Origin: Chitinophaga arvensicola
Lineage (GTDB): Bacteria; Bacteroidota; Bacteroidia; Chitinophagales; Chitinophagaceae
Assembly (NCBI RefSeq): GCF_900110835.1
Contig: NZ_FOJG01000001.1
Location: 3,875,499-3,939,498 of the forward strand
DNA length: 64,000 nt
Direction: 5' to 3'
The position numbers and the translations under genes are program-made. The notes under the pieces are model-generated. The model searched no databases. It saw nothing but the letters and a program-made list of their open reading frames with translations, and was not told the origin of the DNA. This document shows, in pieces, positions 26,188-33,515 of the stretch. How positions within the stretch are numbered: position 1 is the stretch's first letter; each line of letters starts with the position of its first letter.

Positions 26188-27309
26188 ATGATGATGAAAA
26201 GGTATTTGCCGTTATTGCTGCTGCTGGCTGCATGTCAGCAGCGGGTGCCGCCTGCCGCCGAACAGGTGGGCAAAGCTGCCTGCTGCGTGGTGCCCTCCAG
26301 GTTTGCCACTACAGCAGATCGTAAAGATAAAGATCCGGAAAATATGATATGGGTGACCGGCGGACAATTCATGATGGGCACCGATGAAAAGGAAGCATAT
26401 GACCAGGAAAGACCTGCGCATCCGGTGAAAGTAGATGGTTTCTGGATCGATAAAACAGAAGTGACCAATGAAGCTTTCAAAGCTTTTGTAGATGCCACAA
26501 AATACGTAACGGTGGCGGAGAGAAAGCCAACCTGGGAAGAGATCAGCAAACAGCTGCCGCCTGGTACGCCCAAACCGGATGATGCACTGCTCATTCCCGG
26601 TTCTATGGTGTTTGTAGCACCGGATCATCCCGTTAGTACGGAAGATATTTCCAACTGGTGGCATTGGGTAGCCGGCGCCAGCTGGCAACATCCGGAAGGA
26701 CCGGGCAGTAATCTCGACGGCCGCTGGAAACACCCCGTTGTGCAGATCGCCTGGGAAGACGCCAATGCGTACGCAAAATGGGCGGGTAAGCGTTTGCCTA
26801 CGGAAGCAGAATGGGAATACGCCGCCAGAGGCGGACAGGCAGAAAAACGCTACGCATGGGGAAATGAATTCAAACCAGGGCAAAAGTACATGGCCAATAC
26901 TTTCCAGGGACATTTTCCGGATAAGAATTCGGGAGAAGACGGATTTAAAGGAACCGCACCAGTCGCCAGTTTCCCGGCCAATGCCTATGGACTGTACGAC
27001 ATGACCGGAAATGTATGGGAGTGGACAGCCGACTGGTACGATGCTTCCCTGTATAAGAAAGCCAGTTTACGTACCGCCGAAGTAGATCCGAAAGGACCGG
27101 CCAGTACCTATGATCCGGAAGACCGCTACGCCATCAAACGCGTGACCAAAGGCGGCTCCTATTTATGCGCCAACGATTATTGTGTGAACTACCGGCCCAG
27201 CGCCAGGAGGGGCACTGCTTTTGATTCCGGGGCCTCCCATATCGGCTTCCGTTGTGTAAAAGATAAAACGAATGACAGCAACAAAACGATCTTAGTGCAG
27301 AACAAATAG
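26188..27309 (+). CDS. Formylglycine-generating enzyme family lipoprotein (SUMF1/FGE-like)
   Basis: 373 residues from the first of three consecutive ATGs (26188); the start gives a lipoprotein signal with lipobox LLAAC. FGE-sulfatase fold features: MIWVTGGQFMMGTD near 50, DGFWIDKTEVTNEAFKAFV, PVVQIAWEDANAYAKWAGKRLPTEAEWEYAARGG (split here only for description), GNVWEWTADWYD and SYLCANDYC followed by YRPSARRG. C327 and C332 match the spacing of the catalytic Cys pair of true FGE. FGE oxidises the sulfatase Cys to formylglycine using copper and oxygen. The sulfatase at 13258 is the obvious client, and both are exported. The alternative is a non-catalytic FGE-fold protein, but the Cys pair argues against it. 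Confidence 0.88.
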   Translation: MMMKRYLPLLLLLAACQQRVPPAAEQVGKAACCVVPSRFATTADRKDKDPENMIWVTGGQFMMGTDEKEAYDQERPAHPVKVDGFWIDKTEVTNEAFKAFVDATKYVTVAERKPTWEEISKQLPPGTPKPDDALLIPGSMVFVAPDHPVSTEDISNWWHWVAGASWQHPEGPGSNLDGRWKHPVVQIAWEDANAYAKWAGKRLPTEAEWEYAARGGQAEKRYAWGNEFKPGQKYMANTFQGHFPDKNSGEDGFKGTAPVASFPANAYGLYDMTGNVWEWTADWYDASLYKKASLRTAEVDPKGPASTYDPEDRYAIKRVTKGGSYLCANDYCVNYRPSARRGTAFDSGASHIGFRCVKDKTNDSNKTILVQNK

Positions 27310-27325
27310 ATAACACCTGCGGGTG

Positions 27326-27374
27326 TATATCAACAGAAAGCCCCGCTATCATAGCGGGGCTTTCTGTTGATATA
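27326..27374. terminator. Perfect 24-bp inverted-repeat bidirectional terminator
   Basis: Arms 27326-27349 and 27351-27374 are exact reverse complements with a single base between; the GC-rich core is AAGCCCCGC/GCGGGGCTT. It lies between the convergent FGE and RDD genes and marks the end of the long + strand block. Confidence 0.85.
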
Positions 27375-27385
27375 AAGTTATCCGG

Positions 27386-27862
27386 TTATTTTCCCAGCGG
27401 GATATGTGATTTCTTTACGTCGATCACGTAGGTGTTTGTCCACCGGTCGTGCCAGGGATGACACCAGGCGCCCAGTGCGCTGAAAACGCTGAAAGGTACG
27501 GCGCGGCTGAGACCTCTCAGAAACGCAGTGCCGGCAGTGATTTCAGAGCCGTCTTCATTTACGGCTTTCGTACCGGTAATCATTTTGCCAAGCGTTTTTC
27601 CTTTGAATACCGCTTCTATAGTGCCCATGTAAAGACCATATAATACAAGTGATACGAGGTTCTGTACATAGCTGGCGCCGGGAGAAGCCGACTCAGAATA
27701 ACTACCCGGGAACAAAACAAAGTAAGCGCCGAATAGTATGATCGCTACTACATAAAAGGTAAAGAGGTCTATCAGGTAATTGGCGAAGCGCTGGCCCCTG
27801 CTGGCCATCTCAAGATTCGCTTCATCAGCAAATATGGATTCCTGTATAGTTTGTGATTCCAT
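27386..27862 (-). CDS. RDD family membrane protein
   Basis: 158 residues. The RDD pattern is present: RGQRFANYLIDLF near 22-34 (R and D conserved), membrane segments at about 34-52 and 70-90, and KTLGKMITGTKAV near 98, followed by LRGLSRAVPFSVFSALG as a third membrane segment. RDD proteins are small inner-membrane proteins, some linked to sodium transport, most of unknown role. It is encoded alone on the - strand; a GT10 gene lies 82 bp upstream. Confidence 0.88.
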   Translation of the reverse strand: MESQTIQESIFADEANLEMASRGQRFANYLIDLFTFYVVAIILFGAYFVLFPGSYSESASPGASYVQNLVSLVLYGLYMGTIEAVFKGKTLGKMITGTKAVNEDGSEITAGTAFLRGLSRAVPFSVFSALGAWCHPWHDRWTNTYVIDVKKSHIPLGK

Positions 27863-27944
27863 AGGTTAAATAGGTTTGGTGATAAATTAGGAAGTGAATA
27901 TAGTTTTTTAGCCGCACTTTATCAAGTTGTGGCAGTGAAGTTTT

Positions 27945-28952
27945 CTAGTTCCACTTGCCGGATAAGGCGTTTTTTTCTTTTATAATTTTCCTGATCTTCA
28001 TTTCCGCCGTATGCAACATCTCCGCCAGGTATTCTGCCGCATGCGGCTGGAAACGGTCCTGGTTGCGGAATTCCTCGTATTGCTTCGGATGTTGACGCAG
28101 CCGGGCCACTTCCTGTTGCAGGCCTTTCACACTTCCCGGTCCGTTGTAGAAAAGAATGGCTTCCTGTTTTAATACTTCCGGTTCCGGCCGGCCGTTGCTC
28201 CCCCAGTAAATAGGGATGGTGCCGGCTTTGATCGCTTCAAATACCTTTTCCGTTACATAACCGTCTTTATTGGTGTTTTCCGGGCAGATATTGAATTGAT
28301 AGTTATGCATGAAATCGATCTTGCTGTCGTTGTATTTTTCTTTCAGCGCATTGCAGTTGTTTTTGAATTTACCGGCGCTGTCGATATGCCCGATGCCACT
28401 GAGTGATTTCATCAGTTTGGAACGGACCCCGCTTTTATCATGACTGCTGATCAGGGAACAGAAATGCTCACTGGCAGGTGGGGTGCTGCGGATCGCATTC
28501 ATGATCCGGTCCATCTCCGTTTGTATCTCCCGTTGGTCGGCATTGGCACGGAATACAAACGACGGCCACAAGGGAAGCCGCATGTAATTAGGGGCCTGCA
28601 GGTATTCGAATCCAAAAGAAAGATCTACGATATCAAGACAGTGGTCTTTATATTTCGGAAACCGGTCTACATTTTCCCCGGTGTAAAATATTTTTATCTT
28701 GCTCGGGCTTTCGCTGATATAATGCCGGGGGCCAAAAACGGATGCCAGCAGCATCGTGTTATCTGCGTCAATGAGCTCTCCCAGCCGGGAGGTAACAAAG
28801 AGGTAAAGCCAGAGATCTTCCGACCTTTGTGTAGGCCAAAAATTAACAACTTCTATGTTTGAGGCCAGGGGCTGGTATTGATATGGCGTTTCCCGGGAAC
28901 TGAATTTTCCGGATAAACTTTTTAACAGGGACCATAAACTCGTTTTTGCCAT
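27945..28952 (-). CDS. Glycosyltransferase family 10 (alpha-1,3-fucosyltransferase-like)
   Basis: 335 residues, cytoplasmic. The GT10 C-terminal donor-binding signature is clear at about 220-250: FNICPENTNKDGYVTEKV then FEAIKAGTIPIYWGS. The upstream half has the acceptor-side Rossmann-like region with SSHDKSGVRSKLMKSLS before it. GT10 enzymes move fucose from GDP-fucose to GlcNAc/Glc on surface glycans. No other glycan or O-antigen genes are nearby, so its acceptor is not indicated by context. Length is in the usual bacterial range. Confidence 0.88.
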   Translation of the reverse strand: MAKTSLWSLLKSLSGKFSSRETPYQYQPLASNIEVVNFWPTQRSEDLWLYLFVTSRLGELIDADNTMLLASVFGPRHYISESPSKIKIFYTGENVDRFPKYKDHCLDIVDLSFGFEYLQAPNYMRLPLWPSFVFRANADQREIQTEMDRIMNAIRSTPPASEHFCSLISSHDKSGVRSKLMKSLSGIGHIDSAGKFKNNCNALKEKYNDSKIDFMHNYQFNICPENTNKDGYVTEKVFEAIKAGTIPIYWGSNGRPEPEVLKQEAILFYNGPGSVKGLQQEVARLRQHPKQYEEFRNQDRFQPHAAEYLAEMLHTAEMKIRKIIKEKNALSGKWN

Positions 28953-29093
28953 CTTCTTCGAATAGGTTAAAAGACTGGATCAATATCCGGTATAAGGCGC
29001 GCAAATTCTTCATTTCCTGTCTAAAAACAAAATATTGTTTTTTATGAGATCAGGAACCTGGATCATTTCGGGAGAAGCCGGTGCCAGCTCTGC

Positions 29094-29930
29094 TTATGGA
29101 TGCAGTTGCCGGAACGCTGTTTCGGCTACGCCCAGGTCCAGACTTGCGTCATCGCCGTCGTTGAGGATCCAGGCGGCTGAAAGTCCTGCCCATGCCACCA
29201 CCCATTTCAGCAAATGGGTAGGATCGATCTGTGCTGCCTGTGAAATAACAGTTACCTGCCGGGCCAGTCTCCCCGGACTGAGCGCAGTAGCTTTATCAGG
29301 GTTACAGAAAATATTTGCAAAATCGAAGGCCCTTTCCCCGATGAGCCGTTTTGGATCAATGGCCAACCAGCCACGTGTATCAGAATGCAGTATGTTTTCA
29401 TGATGCAGATCGCCGTGTAAAACGGCCTGATCGTGCTGGTTGTCGAGCAACACACGGGCCAGCGCCGCGCTCTCCGTCAGGATGCCGCCAAATTTTTCAA
29501 CGGCCGGCCAGAGATCCCGGAACCATTCTTCCAGGGGCATGAGCCCCGGAGGCAAGCCACCCCTTGGCGCATGCAGCTGGTTGGCTACCGCACAGATAAT
29601 GCGGCTGGCTTGTTCATCCTCGCCGTTTTTTACCATATCCAGCAGGGTAATATCACTCGTTACTTTCTCCAGTATCAATGCGTTTTCATCGTATCGTAAT
29701 ACTTTCGCCGCTCCCTGGCCATTCCACCACACCATGAGCCGGTAGCCCAGTTTCTCTTCGGCTTCCAGCGGTATTTTCAGCATGGCCGGCGCCTGGTTGA
29801 ACAGCACCGGTTGCAGTAAACTGCTATGCGTAACAAAGGCCGGTCCGTCGTCTGATAATTGCCAGTGCTGTTTGTAGTATTGCAGGAGTTGTTGTTCTTC
29901 CGGTGTAAAATCCCTGTTGCAGATAGCCAT
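29094..29930 (-). CDS. Aminoglycoside/hydroxyurea-type phosphotransferase, APH(6) family-like
   Basis: 278 residues. Kinase-like fold with the Brenner motif VLHGDLHHENIL (catalytic Asp in HGDLH) and the metal site LAIDPKRLIGERAFDFANIF, the hallmark wording of the APH(6)/PF04655 group that includes streptomycin 6-kinases. N-lobe strands AAKVLRYDENALILEKV carry the ATP-binding Lys and Glu positions. Chromosomal relatives often have no proven resistance role. Resistance should not be assumed from sequence alone. It stands alone, divergent from the copper locus that follows. Confidence 0.85.
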   Translation of the reverse strand: MAICNRDFTPEEQQLLQYYKQHWQLSDDGPAFVTHSSLLQPVLFNQAPAMLKIPLEAEEKLGYRLMVWWNGQGAAKVLRYDENALILEKVTSDITLLDMVKNGEDEQASRIICAVANQLHAPRGGLPPGLMPLEEWFRDLWPAVEKFGGILTESAALARVLLDNQHDQAVLHGDLHHENILHSDTRGWLAIDPKRLIGERAFDFANIFCNPDKATALSPGRLARQVTVISQAAQIDPTHLLKWVVAWAGLSAAWILNDGDDASLDLGVAETAFRQLHP

Positions 29931-30060
29931 GACTTTTGTTCCCGTTTTTTATGATAACAATGATAACCATTTCTGCATAAATAGCGAACCCGTGATAAAA
30001 ATGGACGGATTATTAAAATTATTGTCCGGTTTTATTCTATGCCAGCCCCGCCAGACGCGC

Positions 30061-30068
30061 TACTTTTG
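30061..30068 (+). promoter_or_regulatory. Bacteroidota -7 element (TACTTTTG)
   Basis: Exact match to TAnnTTTG 21 bp before the 30089 start codon. I see no clear TTG at the expected -33 distance. It probably drives the 30089-33365 gene run. Confidence 0.45.
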
Positions 30069-30088
30069 CAGCACTTTACTTTTTCACC

Positions 30089-30466
30089 ATGCGGAAACAA
30101 ATGATAACGGTTTTACTGATGCTGATCTGGCTTTGCCAGTTATCAGGCCGTTATGTGGTGCTGCTGGATTATTACCTGAACCAGGATTACATTGTCCGGA
30201 ATTTCTGTGTGAACCGCGATAAGCCGGCTATGCATTGTAACGGCAAATGCCACCTGCGTAAACAACTCCGGGAAGAGGAGCGGAAAGAGCAGGAAAATCC
30301 TGAACGGAAAACAGACCACCGCAGTGAAATCTTTTACGCATCGCTTTGCGGCGACGACCTCCGGGAACCCTTGCCGGTAAGCATTGCCGGTAACACGTTT
30401 TATCACCATCTTCCAGGTACTCCCATCGACCGGCCATCGGCTGTATTCCGGCCGCCTGTTGCATAA
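30089..30466 (+). CDS. Small exported or membrane-anchored protein with CX9CX3CH motif
   Basis: 125 residues. A hydrophobic N-terminus (ITVLLMLIWLCQL) could be a signal or anchor. Then comes YLNQDYIVRNFCVNRDKP followed by a Cys-rich site: C, nine residues, C, NGK, C, H. The remainder is charged and probably disordered. I recall this short family as common in Bacteroidota before metal-related genes, with no known function; the Cys/His motif suggests metal binding. It precedes the MbnP-like gene by 83 bp and has a good -7 element upstream, so it may be the first gene of the locus. Confidence 0.7.
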   Translation: MRKQMITVLLMLIWLCQLSGRYVVLLDYYLNQDYIVRNFCVNRDKPAMHCNGKCHLRKQLREEERKEQENPERKTDHRSEIFYASLCGDDLREPLPVSIAGNTFYHHLPGTPIDRPSAVFRPPVA

Positions 30467-30549
30467 TGTGTAACCTTGCCCGTTAGTTAACCGCCTGCAT
30501 CCCCTGCAGGCAAAAGCATCCTATTGTCTGAAAAAATAATAATTACACG

Positions 30550-31362
30550 ATGTATTGTACGCGAATGATCTATATCCTTTTGATAGTGGCCACTTTTACT
30601 GCCTGCAAAAAAGACGGCACGGCACCGGCAGCTGATAGTAACGTGAAAGCTACTTTGTCTATACAGTTTGATAACATTGTGGGCGATAAAAACCTGCAAT
30701 TGAATACCGGCGTTTATAAAAATGCTGCCGGAGAATCCTTCCAGGTGTCCCGGTTAAAATACTTTATTACCAACATCAGCGTGAAAACGGCTGCTGGTAA
30801 GGAATATATTGTTCCGAAAGATAGCAGCTATTTCCTCGTATCGGAAGAAGATGCAGCCTCACAGTTTGTAAAAGTACGGGTGCCGGAAGGAGAGTATACT
30901 TCCCTGAGTTTTATCCTGGGAGTAGACAGCCTGAGCAGCGTGATGGAGGTGAGCAAAAGAACCGGTGTACTCGACCCCTCTGCCGGCATGGACGACGGCA
31001 TGTACTGGGGCTGGAACATGGGCTATATCTTCTTTAAAATGGAAGGGATTTCTGATGCTGCACCAGTCGATCCCAGCGGTCAGCATAAGTTCCGCTACCA
31101 TATCGGTGGCTTCGGCGGCTATAGCGCCCCTACACTGAATAACAACCGTACCATCCGGGTAGACCTTACCGCTGCCGGTGTTGCTAAAGTGCGGTCCGGC
31201 CGGGAAACCAATATTCACCTGATGGTAGATGTACTAAAAATGTTTAACGGCAGCACACAAGTGAGTATTGCCGCTAATCCTACGGTGATGTTCGGCGACT
31301 TCAGCGCAAAAATTGCGGATAATAACGCGCAGCTGTTCCGGCACGATCATACTGAAAACTAA
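30550..31362 (+). CDS. MbnP-family copper-binding lipoprotein
   Basis: 270 residues; a second ATG at 30565 is possible. Lipoprotein signal ending TFTAC. The MbnP pattern is seen: LSIQFDNIVGDKNLQLNTG, FQVSRLKYFITNISV, YTSLSFILGVDS and GMYWGWNMGYIFFKMEG with W153 and W155. In the methanotroph MbnP a Trp is converted to kynurenine by its partner MbnH to make a copper site; the conserved MYWGW here is the likely counterpart. The next gene, 11 bp downstream, is the MbnH-like dihaem protein, which supports the call. Role: periplasmic copper binding, delivering or sensing copper. Confidence 0.85.
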   Translation: MYCTRMIYILLIVATFTACKKDGTAPAADSNVKATLSIQFDNIVGDKNLQLNTGVYKNAAGESFQVSRLKYFITNISVKTAAGKEYIVPKDSSYFLVSEEDAASQFVKVRVPEGEYTSLSFILGVDSLSSVMEVSKRTGVLDPSAGMDDGMYWGWNMGYIFFKMEGISDAAPVDPSGQHKFRYHIGGFGGYSAPTLNNNRTIRVDLTAAGVAKVRSGRETNIHLMVDVLKMFNGSTQVSIAANPTVMFGDFSAKIADNNAQLFRHDHTEN

Positions 31363-31373
31363 AACCGGGCGCC

Positions 31374-32426
31374 ATGAATATTTTGCAATGGATGATCTTT
31401 TGCTGCCTCGGCATTTTACTGCCGGGTTGCAGCAAGGATGACCCGGTGAAAGATCCACCACCACCGCCTTTTACCGGCTTTGAAGTACCCGCCGGCTTTC
31501 CTGCCGCCGCGTATAAACTGGCCAATAATAATGTAACGGCGGAAGGATTTGAACTCGGGCGGAAACTGTTTTACGAACCACGTTTGTCGCGCAATAACAC
31601 CATTTCCTGCGGCAGTTGTCACCTGCAGTCGGCTGCTTTTACGCATCACGGCCATGATGTGAGTCATGGTATCGACGACCGCTTAGGCAGCCGCAATTCT
31701 CCACCCATCATGAACCTGGCCTGGAACACCACTTTCATGTGGGATGGGGGCGTGTTCGACCTGGATCTGCAACCGGTGGTACCCATCACCAATTTTGTAG
31801 AGATGGATGAAACCATGGGCAATGTGCTGATCAAGCTGCGCAACACAAATCCTTACCCGGCGCTATTTAAAAAGGTGTTTGGCTCGGAGGAAATCACCAC
31901 CGCCCGCATGATGAAGGCCATGTCGCAGTTCATGGTGATGGTGGTCAGCGACCAGTCGAAATACGACAGCGTAATGCGCAAACAGGGGCCCACTTTCACA
32001 CCGGAAGAACAAAAAGGATATGCCTTATTCCAGCAGAAATGCAACAGCTGTCATACCGAGCCGTTGTTTACGGATCATTCTTTCCGTAACAATGGCCTTA
32101 CACCGGGGCCGAACAACGATGAGGGCCGTTATCCCATTACGCTGAACCCGGCCGACCGGTACAAGTTCAAAGTACCCAGTCTGCGCAACCTGGCCTATAC
32201 GGCGCCTTACATGCACGATGGCCGTTTGTATTCGCTTTCCGGGGTATTGCAGCATTATGCGGCAGAAGTAACGGATATGCCTACACTGGATCCGCTGCTG
32301 AAAACAAACGGTAAGCCGGGTATTGCTTTAACGGCGGAAGAGCAGCAGCAGTTGCTGGCCTTCCTGAACACGTTGAACGACCGGCAATTTATCAGGGATA
32401 AGCGCTTCTCCGAAGAAGCGCAATAA
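31374..32426 (+). CDS. MbnH/MauG-like dihaem cytochrome c peroxidase-family protein
   Basis: 350 residues. Lipobox LLPGC at about 15-19. Two c-type haem sites: CGSCH at 79-83 and CNSCH at 223-227. Other family marks are GRKLFYEPRLSRNNTISC, SRNSPPIMNLAW, MWDGGVFDLDLQPVVPI and YMHDGRLYSLSGVLQHY. MauG/MbnH proteins use a high-valent dihaem state to oxidise Trp or other residues on a partner; here the partner is the MbnP-like product encoded just before. The gene is 12 bp from the next barrel gene. Confidence 0.92.
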   Translation: MNILQWMIFCCLGILLPGCSKDDPVKDPPPPPFTGFEVPAGFPAAAYKLANNNVTAEGFELGRKLFYEPRLSRNNTISCGSCHLQSAAFTHHGHDVSHGIDDRLGSRNSPPIMNLAWNTTFMWDGGVFDLDLQPVVPITNFVEMDETMGNVLIKLRNTNPYPALFKKVFGSEEITTARMMKAMSQFMVMVVSDQSKYDSVMRKQGPTFTPEEQKGYALFQQKCNSCHTEPLFTDHSFRNNGLTPGPNNDEGRYPITLNPADRYKFKVPSLRNLAYTAPYMHDGRLYSLSGVLQHYAAEVTDMPTLDPLLKTNGKPGIALTAEEQQQLLAFLNTLNDRQFIRDKRFSEEAQ

Positions 32427-32438
32427 ATACAGCGTAGC

Positions 32439-33365
32439 ATGAAGAAAATAATACTACTGTTTCTCTGCATCCTTACCGGGATGTATGAAGTGAGGGCCTG
32501 TGATATCTGTGGCTGCGGCGTAGGCAGTTATTACATTGGTATCCTGCCTGATTTTAAAAAACGGTTTATCGGTTTGCGGTACCAGTATAAAACACTGCGT
32601 TCGCATCTCGGCCCGGGTGGTACTACCTCTTACCTGACCACCGATGAAACCTACCAGACAGCCGAACTATGGGGTGGATGGAATATCGGCAAGCGTTTCC
32701 GTGTACTGGGCTTTGTACCTGTAAATTTCAACAGCCGGGAAAACCAGGGCGTTACCATGAGTAAATCCGGTATTGGCGATATAGCGGTAGTAGGCTACTA
32801 CCAGCTGCTGGATCAGCAGCACACCACCGCAAATAATAAGCTACTGGTACAATCGCTCTGGATAGGCGGCGGCATAAAAATGCCCACCGGAAAGTATGAA
32901 CCAACAGAACATAAGGAAAACGAAGATGCACCGAATAATTTCCAGTTGGGTACCGCCAGCACCGATTTCACGCTGAATGCCATGTATGACGTGCGGCTCA
33001 TGGACCTGGGACTGAATGCCAATGTGAGTTACAAAATCAACACCAATAACCGTTATGATTACCGGTATGGCAATAAATTTACGGCCAACATACTGGCCTA
33101 TTACAAGATCAGGGTGGCGCCCAAAGTGACGATAGCGCCCAATGCCGGGGTGTTGTATGAAACCGCCGAAAAGGACCAGGAAGCGCGCAAATATGCGGTC
33201 GATATCTCCGGAGGACATTCCCTGCTGGCAACGGCAGGTGTGGAAGCTACGCTGGGTAATATTTCCGTGGGAGGTAATTTTCAGCCGGTACTATCACAAC
33301 AACTGGCGGATCTGCGGATTAAAGCCGGTAACCGGGGAATGGTGCATGTGACGTATTTATTCTAG
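32439..33365 (+). CDS. Outer-membrane beta-barrel with mature N-terminal CDICGCG
   Basis: 308 residues. The signal peptide ends at about residue 20 (YEVRA), directly followed by CDICGCG (C21, C24, C26), a soft-metal-binding-looking motif that would be at or near the mature N-terminus. The remainder is barrel: FIGLRYQYKTLRSHLG, AELWGGWNIGKRFRVLGFVPV, GIGDIAVVGYYQLL and a final GMVHVTYLF. The GIGDI and MPTGKYE segments are like PF13557-type transport barrels. Placed directly behind MbnP/MbnH-like genes and before a TonB receptor, a role in copper passage is likely but inferred. Confidence 0.75.
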   Translation: MKKIILLFLCILTGMYEVRACDICGCGVGSYYIGILPDFKKRFIGLRYQYKTLRSHLGPGGTTSYLTTDETYQTAELWGGWNIGKRFRVLGFVPVNFNSRENQGVTMSKSGIGDIAVVGYYQLLDQQHTTANNKLLVQSLWIGGGIKMPTGKYEPTEHKENEDAPNNFQLGTASTDFTLNAMYDVRLMDLGLNANVSYKINTNNRYDYRYGNKFTANILAYYKIRVAPKVTIAPNAGVLYETAEKDQEARKYAVDISGGHSLLATAGVEATLGNISVGGNFQPVLSQQLADLRIKAGNRGMVHVTYLF

Positions 33366-33515
33366 TGGGAAATTTTCCGGATCCGAGTAGCGGATTACTT
33401 TCAAGTGTATTTTCTTTGTGGTCATTTTTTAATATGTTGTAGGGAGATAAAATATCGTAGCTGTCATGTATGTTCGCTTTATGCGTTCCCTCACGCTGAT
33501 TTAAATATTGCCACT

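Noticed and set aside
27326..27374. Perfect 24-bp inverted repeat considered as the end of a mobile element
   Set aside because: The arms are adjacent and lie between convergent genes, no transposase or target duplication is nearby; a terminator explains it.
29094..29930. APH(6)-like gene considered as an acquired resistance gene
   Set aside because: No mobile element or other resistance gene is near; chromosomal relatives of unknown function are common.
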